From NCBI RefSeq assembly GCF_003590645.1, contig NZ_CP031834.1, forward strand, positions 3,162,501 through 3,226,500: DNA of 64,000 nucleotides. The letters are read 5' to 3'. A program made the translations under genes and the position numbers. Shown here in pieces: positions 53,224 to 63,128 of the stretch (position 1 is the stretch's first letter; each line of letters opens with the position of its first letter). This DNA is from Mesorhizobium sp. DCY119 (GTDB taxonomy: Bacteria; Pseudomonadota; Alphaproteobacteria; Rhizobiales; Rhizobiaceae). The notes below the pieces were generated by a model, which was given only the letters and a program-made list of their open reading frames with translations, was not told where the DNA came from and searched no databases.

Positions 53224-54934
53224 AGCAGTGTGTTTCTTTCGCGCCGCCCGGATGGGTCACGGCGCCATAGCGTGCCGAGCCTACCGTTTGCGCATATTTC
53301 CAGATCGCGCCGGACTGATAGTCGGTCTCGCGCGGTTTCCATTTCTTCGCCCGGGCGGCCAATTCCTCATCGGAGAGCGCCACATCGAGACTGCCGTTCA
53401 CGGCGTCGATGGTGATGATGTCGCCATCGACGAGAAGGCCGATTGGGCCTCCGATTGCAGCCTCCGGACCGACATGGCCGATGCAGAAGCCGCGCGTCGC
53501 GCCCGAAAAGCGCCCGTCGGTAATCAGGGCAACCTTGCCGCCCATGCCTTGTCCATAAAGCGCGGCTGTCGTCGACAGCATCTCGCGCATGCCGGGCCCG
53601 CCTTTCGGGCCTTCATAGCGGATGACGAGAACCTCGCCTTCCTTGTAGCTGCGATGGGTCACCGCCTCGAAGCATTCTTCTTCCGAGTCGAAGCACCGCG
53701 CCGGACCGGAGAATTTCAGCTCCGACATGCCCGCCACCTTCACGATCGCACCTTCAGGCGCCAAATTGCCCTTCAGGCCGACAACGCCGCCAGTCACCGT
53801 GATCGGCTTGTTGGCCGGATGAACCACGTCCTGACTGTCGTTCCAGGCAACATGTTCCATATTTTCGGCCAAAGTGCGGCCAGTCACGGTCATGCAATCG
53901 CCATGCAGATAGCCGTGGTCGAGAAGCGTCTTCATAAGCAGAGGAATGCCGCCAGCCTCGAACATGTCCTTGGCGACATATTTTCCGCCGGGCTTCAGAT
54001 CGGCGATGTAGGGCGTCTTCTTGAAGATCTCGGCGACATCGAACAGGTCGAACTCGATGCCGGCCTCATGGGCGATCGCCGGCAGATGCAGCGCGCCGTT
54101 GGTCGAGCCGCCGGTGGCCGAAACCACGGCTGCCGCATTTTCCAGCGCCTTGCGCGTGACGATGTCGCGCGGGCGAATGTTCCTGGCGATCAGTTCCATG
54201 ACCTTTTCGCCCGAGGCGAAGTTGAAACGGTCGCGCATTTCGTAAGGCGCCGGCGCACCGCAGGAGTATGGCAGCGCAAGGCCGATCGCCTCGGCCACCG
54301 TCGCCATGGTGTTGGCGGTGAATTGCGCTCCGCAGGAGCCGGCCGACGGACATGCCGCCTGCTCGACCTCCAGCAGATCGTCATCCGAGATCGCGCCGAC
54401 CGAATGCTGGCCGACCGCCTCGAAAACGTCCTGAACGGTGATCTGGCGGCCGCGATAGCTGCCGGGAAGGATCGAGCCGCCATAGATGAAGACCGAGGGC
54501 ACGTTGAGCCGCACCATCGCCATCATCATGCCCGGCAGCGACTTGTCGCAGCCGGCAAGGCCGACGAGCGCGTCATAGCAATGGCCGCGCATGGTGAGTT
54601 CGACGCTGTCGGCAATGACATCTCGCGAAACGAGCGAGGCCTTCATGCCTTGATGGCCCATGGCGATGCCGTCGGTGACGGTGATGGTGCAGAATTCGCG
54701 CGGCGTGCCGTTGGCAGCCGCGACGCCCTTCTTGACCACCTGCGCCTGGCGCATCAACGAAATATTGCAGGGGGCAGCCTCGTTCCAGCAGCTTGCGACG
54801 CCGACCAGAGGCTGGGCAATCTCCTTCTGCGAAAGGCCCATCGCATAGAGATATGACCGATGCGGCGCGCGCGCCGGCCCTTCGGTCACATAGCGACTTG
54901 GCAGTTTCGCTTTCGAGGTTACCTTTGCGTCCAT
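53210..54934 (-). CDS. ilvD: Dihydroxy-acid dehydratase
   Basis: A 574-aa enzyme of valine, leucine and isoleucine synthesis. The Fe-S ligand cysteines are visible in [13 protein letters not shown] (C49), [10 protein letters not shown] and [18 protein letters not shown] 54934 (MDAKVTSK) has AGGACAGGA directly upstream and is the family start; the longer in-frame start is rejected. exoR overlaps its 3' end. Confidence 0.96.
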   Translation of the reverse strand: MDAKVTSKAKLPSRYVTEGPARAPHRSYLYAMGLSQKEIAQPLVGVASCWNEAAPCNISLMRQAQVVKKGVAAANGTPREFCTITVTDGIAMGHQGMKASLVSRDVIADSVELTMRGHCYDALVGLAGCDKSLPGMMMAMVRLNVPSVFIYGGSILPGSYRGRQITVQDVFEAVGQHSVGAISDDDLLEVEQAACPSAGSCGAQFTANTMATVAEAIGLALPYSCGAPAPYEMRDRFNFASGEKVMELIARNIRPRDIVTRKALENAAAVVSATGGSTNGALHLPAIAHEAGIEFDLFDVAEIFKKTPYIADLKPGGKYVAKDMFEAGGIPLLMKTLLDHGYLHGDCMTVTGRTLAENMEHVAWNDSQDVVHPANKPITVTGGVVGLKGNLAPEGAIVKVAGMSELKFSGPARCFDSEEECFEAVTHRSYKEGEVLVIRYEGPKGGPGMREMLSTTAALYGQGMGGKVALITDGRFSGATRGFCIGHVGPEAAIGGPIGLLVDGDIITIDAVNGSLDVALSDEELAARAKKWKPRETDYQSGAIWKYAQTVGSARYGAVTHPGGAKETHCYADI

Positions 54935-55241
54935 TCCTGTCCTTGCCGCCCCAGCGCGGTTTCTCCGCACAGCTTCTAATATGCTGCCCGAAGACACCTC
55001 TGAGGTGCTCCGGGTTTATGGCGGGAACTAGGCGAATTGTGCCCGGCCCGTTGTAGCCCAATGCTTCACCGGAGAGTGTTGCAGAAACATCACAAACGGT
55101 ATGACGTCGTTAACCATGCCGCGGCCCCCACCAGCATCAAAAAGCCGGCAGAGCTTGCGCTTGCCGGCTTAAGAATTTTCCTCATCCAAAACAAAAAAGC
55201 CGGGCATGCGCCCGGCTCTTTCGATCATTGTTTCCAATGAG
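54935..55241. other. Intergenic region upstream of ilvD with porin terminators
   Basis: It holds the ilvD promoter region and, near 55142-55217, two hairpins that end the porin transcript. No attenuator-like leader peptide rich in branched-chain codons is apparent. No further gene is supported. Confidence 0.5.
55142..55217 (-). terminator. Two tandem hairpins terminating the porin gene
   Basis: AGCCGGGC (55198-55205)/GCCCGGCT (55210-55217) with a U-run on the minus strand (AAAAAA at 55193-55198). A second stem, AAGCCGGCA (55142-55150)/TGCCGGCTT (55162-55170), follows further downstream. Confidence 0.85.
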
Positions 55242-56528
55242 TTACCATTTGACTTTCAACGAGGCCGAGATGGCACTGACAAGATCGTTGTCGAAGTCGT
55301 AGGTGACCTCTTCGCCATAGTTGATGCCGTTTGAGGTCACAGGGCCGGCAGAACCGCTGGTTAGAATGCCCAGGGCACCGGCAAGGCGCAGTTCGACGTT
55401 CTGGGTCGGCGTGTAGGCGACGCCACCGCCGAAGGTCCAGGTGTCAGTCTGGGCACTGAGGCCGGTCGTGGTTCCACGATCCCAGGTGATGCTACCCGCT
55501 GCACTCCACTGATCGTTGAACTTGTGGCCGATGCCGCCGGAAACCGTCCAGCCATCGCGATAGAGCAAATCAAGCGAGGTCGCGACAAACGGGCTGCCTG
55601 GGAAGCAAAGCGAAGCACTGACGCCAACAGGGCAGAGATCAACTGTCTGCAAGCGGCTCCAGTTGACCCATTTCACAGAGCCGAAAGCGAGCCAATCCGG
55701 TGCGATGCCCGACTGAACTTTGAATTCAACCGATTCCGGCATCGTTGCTGAGCCGTATATATCCGTCACACGACCAAGAAGCGGGTTGGTCGGGCTGATA
55801 AAGCCGGGAATCTGCGTCAAATCCAGCGTTCCCGAAAGACCGTCCAGCTTCACTGCCGAGTTGTAGACCAGGCTTGCGCGGAAGGCGATTTCCTGAATTT
55901 CGTAAGCCGCACCGATGCGCCAGCCAACACCGCTATCCTCGAGATCGAGACGGCCGACGCCATTGCCGAAAGCCGTGGTACCGGTAATCGTTGGAACGGG
56001 AGCAACCAAACGTTCCTTGAAACCGCTGACTTCCTGATAGAAGACACCGCCAAGCACGCGGAATTGGCCCTTACCGGCATCCATTTTGTAAGAGCAGGTC
56101 GCAGCGTAGTTGTCGCTGTCAATCTTCGTCTCGATGTTGTCGTTCGCGCCCATCCAGTTGGCCCCCGGATTGGAATGCGCACCCCAGGGCTGCGAATAGT
56201 CGGCCATACAGTCGATGGACTCGCCGATGCCAGCCTTGAAGCCGATACGCGGCACCCAGTAATCCTCGGTTTCGCTGACGTCGTTCGTCGCGCCACCGCC
56301 GATACCATTGGATCCGATGCCGTTAGCCGGGTTGATATCGCGCACATTGTTGAGCTTACGATCGGGCATGACATACGTGCCGGAAACTTCGCCGGTGAAC
56401 CGCGAAGTATCGAAAAGAAGATCGATGTTGTAGCCCCCGCGCTCGAGGCCACCAGCGCTCGCCGATCCTACGATCGCGAGCATCAAAGAGCCGGCTCCGA
56501 GGACCGATTTCAGTAGCGCTTTTTTCAT
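55242..56528 (-). CDS. OmpP1/FadL/TodX family outer-membrane transport protein
   Basis: A 428-aa beta-barrel protein with signal peptide (about 1-24, MKKALLKSVLGAGSLMLAIV, then GSASA). It has alternating beta-strand pattern (FRVLGGVFYQEVSG, WRIGAAYEIQEIAFRASLVY, WTVSGGIGHKFNDQWSAAGS) and ends with the C-terminal VKW (aromatic) of barrel proteins. ATG 56528 has a perfect GGAGG upstream. The family moves fatty acids or hydrophobic aromatics across the outer membrane. Substrate unknown. Confidence 0.9.
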   Translation of the reverse strand: MKKALLKSVLGAGSLMLAIVGSASAGGLERGGYNIDLLFDTSRFTGEVSGTYVMPDRKLNNVRDINPANGIGSNGIGGGATNDVSETEDYWVPRIGFKAGIGESIDCMADYSQPWGAHSNPGANWMGANDNIETKIDSDNYAATCSYKMDAGKGQFRVLGGVFYQEVSGFKERLVAPVPTITGTTAFGNGVGRLDLEDSGVGWRIGAAYEIQEIAFRASLVYNSAVKLDGLSGTLDLTQIPGFISPTNPLLGRVTDIYGSATMPESVEFKVQSGIAPDWLAFGSVKWVNWSRLQTVDLCPVGVSASLCFPGSPFVATSLDLLYRDGWTVSGGIGHKFNDQWSAAGSITWDRGTTTGLSAQTDTWTFGGGVAYTPTQNVELRLAGALGILTSGSAGPVTSNGINYGEEVTYDFDNDLVSAISASLKVKW

Positions 56529-56889
56529 CAGGTATTCCTCCCCAAGAAGTACGTGAAACAAGCTAGAACTATTTCCCTCAGCAGGCGCAACCACGTTTTT
56601 ACACGTGAACCTTTCGAGGGAGGTTAAGGCTTACGTAAAAGGAAGGTGACCATCCACAAAAAGGCTTAAAACAGCCTCGTTTTGTGGGAATTTTTTCACA
56701 AAATGGGGTCGAAACCGGCTAAAAACGCTCGAAATCGAGGCTTTTCGGCCCCATATTGCCAAATTGTAACATTATGGCAACAAGAGGGCAAAAAGTGGCA
56801 AAGATGTGAAAACATGACGCTGCGTTATGCCCCATTTCGGGGCAGATGCCGCCTCAGGCGGCATCCAGGAATCAGCCTCCGAAGTGCCC
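56529..56889. other. Intergenic region porin/valS with several dyads
   Basis: No gene is supported. Visible structures: CACGT/ACGTG near 56598-56610; a terminator-like hairpin CCACAAAA (56654-56661) with AGGCT/AGCCT inside and TTTTGTGG (56680-56687), followed by TTTTTT on the plus strand; the dyad TTGCCA (56756-56761)/TGGCAA (56775-56780); and the valS terminators. The porin promoter must lie here. Confidence 0.55.
56828..56865 (-). terminator. Double hairpin downstream of valS
   Basis: Stem TGCCCC (56828-56833)/GGGGCA (56839-56844) next to the stronger GATGCCGCC (56845-56853)/GGCGGCATC (56857-56865), 24-62 bp after the valS stop. There is no long U-run. Confidence 0.65.
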
Positions 56890-59673
56890 TTACCCTGCGT
56901 CACGAACGCGCGCCAAAGCGACGTTCAGCTTCTCCTGCGCCTCCTGAAATTCGACAAGCTTTTCGCGCTCGGCCGCCACCACTTCGGCAGCCGCGTTGGC
57001 GACGAATTTCTCGTTGGCGAGCTTCTTGTGGATGCGCGCGACCTCCTCGGTCACCTTGGCCAGTTCCTTCTGCAGGCGGGCGGCTTCGGCTTCGAGATTG
57101 ATCAGGCTGCCGAGCGGCAGGCAGGCGGTGGCCTCGCCGATGACGATCTGCGCCGAACCCTTGGGCGCTGCCTCCTCATGGCTCACCGCACCGACGCGCG
57201 CCAGCCGCTTGATCGCCGAATCGTGACGCTCCAGCCTCGCCTTCGTCGTGTCATTGGCCCCGACGATCACCAGCGGTGCGATCGCCGCCGGCGGCACGTT
57301 CATTTCCGACCGCACCGAGCGGATGCCCGAGACGAGATCGACCAGCCAGTTGGTCTCGGCTGCAGCTTCGGCGTCCTCGAATTCCGGCGACGGCCATGCA
57401 GCCAGGCACAGAAGCGTCGGCCGCTCCTGCCCTTCGCCCGCCGTATGCGCCCACAGTTCCTCCGTCATGAACGGCATGAAGGGGTGCAGCAGCTTGTAGA
57501 TCTCGTCGAGTACGAAGGCAGCGACCGCGCGGCTCTCGACCTTGGCGGCCTCGTCCTCGCCCATGAAGACGGGCTTCAGCAGTTCCAGATACCAGTCGCA
57601 GAACAGGTTCCAGACGAACTTGTAGGCCGCTCCGGCCGCCTCGTTGAAGCGATAGGAGGCGATGCCGTCGGTGACCTCGCGGGTGGCGCGGGAAAGCTCG
57701 GTGAGTATCCAGCGGTTGACGGTGAGCTTGGCATCCTGAAGCCAGAATTCGTCGTTGCGGGCAACGCCGTTCATTTCGGCGAAGCGCGTGGCGTTCCACA
57801 GCTTGGTGCCAAAATTGCGGTAGCCGGCGATGCGGGCCGGGTCGAGCTTCACATCCCTGCCCTGCGCCGCCATGATCGACAGCGTGAAACGCAGCGCATC
57901 GGCGCCGTATTCGTCGATCAGTTCGAGCGGGTCGATGACGTTGCCCTTCGACTTCGACATCTTGGCACCGTTCTTGTCACGCACCAGCGCGTGGACATAG
58001 ACGGTGTGGAACGGCTCCTCTTCCATGAAATGGAGGCCCATCATCATCATGCGGGCGACCCAGAAGAAGATGATGTCGAAGCCGGTGACCAGAACGTCGG
58101 TCTGGTAATAGGTCTTCAGCTCCGGCGTCTCATCCGGCCAGCCGAGCGTGGAGAACGGCCACAGGGCCGACGAGAACCAGGTGTCGAGCACGTCCTCGTC
58201 GCGGGTCAGGATTTCGCCCGGCTTGAAGTTTTCAAGCTTGTCCTCGACCCAGCCCTTCCAGGGGCCTTCCAGCGCCAGGTAATATTCGATCGCAGCGCCC
58301 AGCGCTTCCTCTTCGGTCTTCTCGACGAAGACGCGGCCATCAGGGCCGTACCAGGCCGGGATCTGATGACCCCACCAGAGCTGGCGCGAAATGCACCAGG
58401 GCTGGATGTTCTCCATCCAGTCGAAATAGGTCTTTTCCCAGTTCTTCGGCACGAAATTGGTGCGGCCTTCGCGCACCGAGGCGATCGCCGGCTTGGCCAT
58501 TTCGGCCGCGTTGACGTACCACTGGTCCGTCAGGAACGGCTCGATCGGCACACCGCCGCGGTCGCCATGCGGCACGGTGTGGCGATGCGGCTCGATCTTG
58601 TCGAGGAAGCCGCCCGCCTCCATCATCTCGACGACCTTCTTGCGCGCGGTGAAGCGGTCCTGTCCGTGCAGCGCCTCGATGGTGGCGGCAAGCTCGGGCG
58701 TTGAATCAAGACCTTCGAGGAAGTCCTCATTATCCCTGAGGTTTACCGCCGCTTCGATGGTCAGGATGTTGATCGCGCGCAGCTTGTGACGCTTGCCAAC
58801 CTCGAAGTCGTTGAAGTCGTGCGCCGGTGTGATCTTGACCGCGCCTGTGCCCTTCTCCGGATCGGAATATTCGTCGGCGACGACCGGGATTTTGCGCCCG
58901 ACCAGCGGAAGAATAACGTTCTTGCCGACGAGCTTGCTGAAGCGCTCATCTTCGGGATGAACGGCGACGGCCGTGTCGCCAAGCATGGTCTCCGGGCGTG
59001 TCGTAGCCACCGTGACATAGGTCGCGGGGTTTTCCGGGTCGTAGGCAACGCCTTCGACGGGGTAGCGGAAGTGCCAGAGATTGCCGTTGACCTCGTGCTG
59101 CTCGACTTCCAGGTCGGAAATAGCGGTCAGCAATTTCGGGTCCCAGTTCACAAGGCGCTTGTCCTTGTAGATCAGGCCTTGCTTGTAGAGCGTGACGAAG
59201 ACTTCGAGCACGGCCTTGGACAAGCCCTCGTCCATGGTGAAGCGTTCGCGCGACCAGTCGGCGGAAGCGCCGAGGCGCTTCAACTGGTTGAAGATCGCGC
59301 CGCCGGATTCGGCTTTCCACTCCCAGACCTTTTCGATGAACTCCTCGCGGCCGATGTCGCGGCGATGGATCTGCTTTTCCATCAACTGGCGCTCGACCAC
59401 CATCTGCGTGGCGATGCCGGCATGGTCCATGCCCGGCTGCCACAAAACGTTCTTGCCGCGCATGCGCTCGAAGCGCACCAGAATGTCCTGGAGCGTGTTG
59501 TTGAGCGCGTGACCCATATGCAGCGAGCCAGTCACATTCGGCGGCGGAATGACGATGGTGAAGGCTTCCGCACCCGGCTTCGAGCCGGCCCCGGCGCGGA
59601 ACGCGTCGGCCTCCTCCCAGCGTTTGGCGATTTTCGGCTCGACGGTTTTTGCGTCGTAGGTCTTCTCAAGCAT
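56890..59673 (-). CDS. valS: Valyl-tRNA synthetase
   Basis: A 927-aa class I synthetase. HIGH is HMGH (52-55, in GSLHMGHALNNT) and KMSKS is intact (GAKMSKSKGNVIDPLELI). The editing CP1 domain, anticodon domain and C-terminal coiled coil (INLEAEAARLQKELAKVTEEV) follow. ATG 59673 (MLEKTYDAKTVEPKIA) is the family start. Upstream in-frame codons cross a palindromic repeat and are rejected. Order tolC-popZ-valS is typical for rhizobia. Confidence 0.98.
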   Translation of the reverse strand: MLEKTYDAKTVEPKIAKRWEEADAFRAGAGSKPGAEAFTIVIPPPNVTGSLHMGHALNNTLQDILVRFERMRGKNVLWQPGMDHAGIATQMVVERQLMEKQIHRRDIGREEFIEKVWEWKAESGGAIFNQLKRLGASADWSRERFTMDEGLSKAVLEVFVTLYKQGLIYKDKRLVNWDPKLLTAISDLEVEQHEVNGNLWHFRYPVEGVAYDPENPATYVTVATTRPETMLGDTAVAVHPEDERFSKLVGKNVILPLVGRKIPVVADEYSDPEKGTGAVKITPAHDFNDFEVGKRHKLRAINILTIEAAVNLRDNEDFLEGLDSTPELAATIEALHGQDRFTARKKVVEMMEAGGFLDKIEPHRHTVPHGDRGGVPIEPFLTDQWYVNAAEMAKPAIASVREGRTNFVPKNWEKTYFDWMENIQPWCISRQLWWGHQIPAWYGPDGRVFVEKTEEEALGAAIEYYLALEGPWKGWVEDKLENFKPGEILTRDEDVLDTWFSSALWPFSTLGWPDETPELKTYYQTDVLVTGFDIIFFWVARMMMMGLHFMEEEPFHTVYVHALVRDKNGAKMSKSKGNVIDPLELIDEYGADALRFTLSIMAAQGRDVKLDPARIAGYRNFGTKLWNATRFAEMNGVARNDEFWLQDAKLTVNRWILTELSRATREVTDGIASYRFNEAAGAAYKFVWNLFCDWYLELLKPVFMGEDEAAKVESRAVAAFVLDEIYKLLHPFMPFMTEELWAHTAGEGQERPTLLCLAAWPSPEFEDAEAAAETNWLVDLVSGIRSVRSEMNVPPAAIAPLVIVGANDTTKARLERHDSAIKRLARVGAVSHEEAAPKGSAQIVIGEATACLPLGSLINLEAEAARLQKELAKVTEEVARIHKKLANEKFVANAAAEVVAAEREKLVEFQEAQEKLNVALARVRDAG

Positions 59674-59758
59674 GGGAAAGTGATCCGATTTGTCCGGAAA
59701 TAGGTTGTCCCGGTGTAAATCGGAAGGGGCATTGCGAGTCAACAGTGGGCTGAGGCTT

Positions 59759-59901
59759 ACCTCCCCCTTGAGGGGAGGTCGCCGCGCAGCGGCGGGTGGG
59801 GTCGCCACTGCTCGACGTTCGTTTGCGTCGAGCGCTGCCGAGATGACCCCACCCGCTTCCTTCGCTTCGCTCAGTCCGCGACCTCCCCTCAAGGGGGAGG
59901 T
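59759..59901. repeat. Palindromic intergenic repeat upstream of valS
   Basis: Perfect inverted repeat arms of 24 bp (59759-59782 and 59878-59901) containing ACCTCCCCCTTGAGGGGAGG and its complement. A smaller interior region (CCCACCCGC and complement) completes the element. It is a typical dispersed Rhizobiales repeat. Confidence 0.85.
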
Positions 59902-59916
59902 GGACGCTGGCACACT

Positions 59917-60331
59917 TCATCTTCGCCACGCCCGGTTTTCACCGTCTGGCCATTGTCAAAGATCGGGAAGCGGGGCGCTTGGCCGTGCCTTCCTAATGTT
60001 TAGTACGTGGCGCGACTTCCGCGCCCCGCTCGGTGTCTGTCCCGAAGTCGGCCGGTCACAACGCCCGCTCCATGTACATTCCATGGACAAGACGCCGCGG
60101 GTTCTCCGCATGGTTTTGGGCAGAGGCATTTGCGCCGTGCTCGTTCCACGCCGGCCTGTGTCGGGCCCTCGGGTCCCTGGCTACCACACCAGGGCGGGAG
60201 GTCACCGCCACTCCCCCTTGATCCCGGTTCCAGACCCGGTCCCGCAGGAGCGATGCGGGGATTATGCGGGAAGTGTCTTGGGGTGGGGAAAGATCGGGCG
60301 TGAAAAAATGTTCAAAGTGAAGGAAAACAAT
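59917..60331 (-). ncRNA. Candidate structured RNA, copy 2 of a two-copy element
   Basis: Read on the minus strand: a promoter-like block (60331 to 60285; TTGAAC, 17 bp, CTTTCC), a GC-rich region with hairpins such as CCCTGG/CCAGGG, the long-range 9-bp pair GCGGGGCGC (60029-60021)/GCGCCCCGC (59978-59970) enclosing GCGCCACG and TTAGGAAGGCA, then CTTTGACAATGGCCAGA (59961-59945). The same order and spacing occur at 22947-23323. It lies between tRNA-Gln and valS. Similarity extends up to about 60366. No protein reading frame is shared by the copies. Function unknown. Confidence 0.55.
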
Positions 60332-60394
60332 TGGTTAGCAGGAAATCTGGCGAAAATCTTTCCTACAGGCCCGGAGGATCACCCAGACATGTTG

Positions 60395-60468
60395 TGGTTC
60401 CCGCTCATGGACTCGAACCACGATTCACGCCGTCAAAGGGCGGTGTCCTACCATTAGACGAAGCGGGA
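60395..60468 (-). tRNA. tRNA-Gln (anticodon TTG)
   Basis: A 74-nt tRNA with acceptor stem TCCCGCT/AGCGGGA, anticodon loop CTTTGAC (anticodon TTG), T arm GGTTCGAGTCC and encoded CCA. The anticodon stem and D arm resemble tRNA-Glu, as expected where Gln-tRNA is made by amidation of Glu-tRNA(Gln). Confidence 0.93.
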
Positions 60469-60550
60469 TAAGATCGGCTTCAGTCAGTCAAAGGCGATGG
60501 CGCATCGATCGATTAGATGCTTGATCTTTCCGGCAAATGCAATGGCGCGG

Positions 60551-61345
60551 TTATGCCCCGCGCGCGACGCGCTCGATTTCCTCGCGCACGAGGCGTTCGA
60601 CCAGCGTCGGCAGGTTGTTGTCGAGCCAATCCTGCAGCATGGGCCGCATCATCTCCTCGGCCATTTCGTCGAAGGTCTTGCGGCTTCTGGCGGCAAAGGC
60701 TTCCGACAACTCGCCGAACGCGGCTGCAACCTGACGGCCGGCATGCTCGGAAATGATCGCCGGACGGGCGATATCGGGTGCGGCGGAGACAGTCTCGGGC
60801 TTCGATGTCGAAACCGGCTCATAGGCACTGTACGACGGCGAAGGCGATTGAACTGCGGGCGCAACAGATTGCTCCACCGTAAGCTCGTCCAGAGCCGCGT
60901 CCAGTTCGTCTTCGTAATTCGGCTGCGATGCGGCGGCTTGAGGTGCTTCGGCCGCTTGCGGCGCATTCCACTCAGGCTCTGCCAGAACCGGCGTCTCAGC
61001 CGGCGCTTCGCTCACTTCGGGCTCAGCATAGGCAACAGCCACAGACTCGGCGGGCTGCTGTTCAATTTCTTTGTCCTGCGGCGCTTCATCCGCGATCTGC
61101 GCCTGCACCTCGGCCATGGACAGCGGTTTGGGCTCGGGAACCGCACGAGCCGCGCGCAGTTCGGCGCGAAACGCATCGACCTCAATCACCGCATTGTCGA
61201 CGGGGGCTAGATCGATGTCGTCTCCAAGCGCTGCCATCTCGTCGGCGCTCTTTCGGACGGTGTCGCTGTCTTCGATTATCCTGCGGATGGAAGCCAGAAT
61301 CTCTTCCATCGAAGGTTCGCGCTGTACGCTGCTTGCCTGTGCCAT
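60551..61345 (-). CDS. popZ: PopZ-like polar organizing protein (DUF2497)
   Basis: A 264-aa protein with the PopZ layout: a short N-terminal helix (EPSMEEILASIRRIIEDS, about 10-27), a long acidic Pro/Ala/Glu disordered middle and a C-terminal oligomerisation region (FDEMAEEMMRPMLQDWLDNN, LPTLVERLVREEIERVARG). PopZ anchors the chromosome centromere and cell-cycle proteins at the pole. ATG 61345 (MAQASSVQREPS) is preferred over an upstream in-frame start. Confidence 0.85.
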   Translation of the reverse strand: MAQASSVQREPSMEEILASIRRIIEDSDTVRKSADEMAALGDDIDLAPVDNAVIEVDAFRAELRAARAVPEPKPLSMAEVQAQIADEAPQDKEIEQQPAESVAVAYAEPEVSEAPAETPVLAEPEWNAPQAAEAPQAAASQPNYEDELDAALDELTVEQSVAPAVQSPSPSYSAYEPVSTSKPETVSAAPDIARPAIISEHAGRQVAAAFGELSEAFAARSRKTFDEMAEEMMRPMLQDWLDNNLPTLVERLVREEIERVARGA

Positions 61346-61560
61346 CGTCACATCCGCCGCCCTTGTGACCAAAATTAACGATTCCATTGGCTTAGGCCGC
61401 AGGAATTCGAATCAACGGTTAGGGTAGCGGACGGATCGACCTTGGAGAATCCCCAAAGTCGACGCCCAGGCGATTTCAACAGGATAGACAGCGCCGGAAT
61501 CGAAAGAGGCGCCGCAAGGGCGCCTCTCGAAAACCGGCAGGAACCGGAATGGAACGATAA

Positions 61561-62949
61561 TCAGCGGCCGTCCGGCGTGCGCAGGCCGATCCACTTGTCC
61601 TTGACGGCCTTGTAGTGCTCTTCCGGCTTGTACTCGGTGACCTGAAGGCCGAGCCGCTTGGCGTAAAGCTGGCCGGTGGCCTGCAGAATGCCGTAGCTCG
61701 CGACGACAACCTGATTTTCGGAGTTGGCCTGATTGATCTGTGCGTTGATGACGTCCTGCTGGGCATCGAGCACGTCCAGCGTCGTGCGCTGGCCGACATT
61801 GCGCTCCTCGATGACGCCGTTCAGCGCAAGCTGGGCAGCGGCGATGGCCGAACGGTTTGCGGCGACGCTTTCCTGAGCGGCAATGTAGGAGGTCCAGGCT
61901 GACGTTACCGCCGCGCGGACCTGATCGCGGAACACATCGACCTGGATGCGGGCCTGGCCCAGCGATTCCTTGCCCTGCCGCACCAGAGCCGACGTACGGC
62001 CGCCGGAGTAGATCGGAACAGTAATCGAAGCACCGATCTGCGCGGTGTCGCTATTGGTCGTGCTGTCGCCGTTCAGCCCGGTCCCCGAAAGGATGCCGGT
62101 GGTATGATTGTAGCTGTGCGAAACGCCCGCCGACGCCGAAATCTGCGGCAGCAGCGCGCCTTCGGCCGATTTCACCGAGAAGCCGGCGGCGTCGACAAGA
62201 TGCTCCGCCGACAGGATTGCCGGATGCTGGGCCGAGGCCTGGCCGAACGCCTGGTCGAGGCTCTTGGGCAGCATTTTCGAAAGCGGCGAAGCAGCCTTCA
62301 GCTTGCCCGGTTCATCACCAACGATCTGGCGATAGGTCGCGGCACTCGCCGCTGCCTGGGCGCGCGCCGAGGCCAGCTGAGCCTCGGCCAGCGAGCGCGC
62401 GGCATCGGCCTGCGCAACGTCGGTACGCGTGCCCTCGCCGACATCGAAGCGGGACTTGGCAGCACGTACCTGTTCGGCCAGGAATTTGAGGTTCTGCTCG
62501 CGCAGCACGGCGATCTGGCGATCGCGGATGACGTCCATATAGGCCTGTGCGGCGCTGAACAGCGTGTTCATCTCGGTGTTGCGCAGGTTTTCCTGGGAGG
62601 CGAACACTTGCGATTCGGCGGCTGCGACATTGTTCTTGGTCTGAAAGCCGTCGAACAATGTCTGGCTGATCGTGATGCCGAAGCTGGCGGTCGACTGCCT
62701 GTTGACGTCCCTCGTCGAGGCGTAACCGAGGCTCGATGAGCCCTGGACGATCGGGCGGTAACCCGACTTGGCGATCGCCACGCCCTCGTCCGTAACGCGC
62801 AGGCCGGCGCGGCTCGAATTCATCGAGGAATTGAACTGATAGGCCTTGGAAAGTGCGCCGAGAATGGTTTCGGCGGAAGCGGCTATCGGAGACAGCGCGG
62901 TGGCCGACAAAAATACGGCAGTGAAAATGCCTTTGCGTATAAACGACAC
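61561..62949 (-). CDS. tolC: TolC-family outer membrane channel protein
   Basis: A 462-aa outer-membrane efflux/type I secretion duct. The signal peptide (SFIRKGIFTAVFLSATALSP, then IAASAE) follows GTG 62949, which has GAGGGA 6 nt upstream; an in-frame upstream ATG at 63000 is less likely. Two OEP repeats with long coiled-coil segments (TEMNTLFSAAQAYMDVIRDR; RDQVRAAVTSAWTSYIAAQE) and SGGRTSALVRQGKESL are visible. Downstream of the pcm-like gene, as in other rhizobia. Confidence 0.93.
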   Translation of the reverse strand: MSFIRKGIFTAVFLSATALSPIAASAETILGALSKAYQFNSSMNSSRAGLRVTDEGVAIAKSGYRPIVQGSSSLGYASTRDVNRQSTASFGITISQTLFDGFQTKNNVAAAESQVFASQENLRNTEMNTLFSAAQAYMDVIRDRQIAVLREQNLKFLAEQVRAAKSRFDVGEGTRTDVAQADAARSLAEAQLASARAQAAASAATYRQIVGDEPGKLKAASPLSKMLPKSLDQAFGQASAQHPAILSAEHLVDAAGFSVKSAEGALLPQISASAGVSHSYNHTTGILSGTGLNGDSTTNSDTAQIGASITVPIYSGGRTSALVRQGKESLGQARIQVDVFRDQVRAAVTSAWTSYIAAQESVAANRSAIAAAQLALNGVIEERNVGQRTTLDVLDAQQDVINAQINQANSENQVVVASYGILQATGQLYAKRLGLQVTEYKPEEHYKAVKDKWIGLRTPDGR

Positions 62950-63128
62950 GACTATTCCCTCATTCGTTTCTGCGGGCGTCACATCGGTCAATTCAGGCAT
63001 TGCGCCTTACCAACACGATCCGACTCACGCCCCCTGCCAAATACCCACACGAATACGCACAGGACTCAGCAACGATGGTCCAAACACTAAGCCACCACGA
63101 TGTCGCGACAGTCGCAAGACTTTCCGGC

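Noticed and set aside
56827-58704. 625-codon open frame on the plus strand opposite valS
   Set aside because: Antisense shadow of a universally conserved synthetase.
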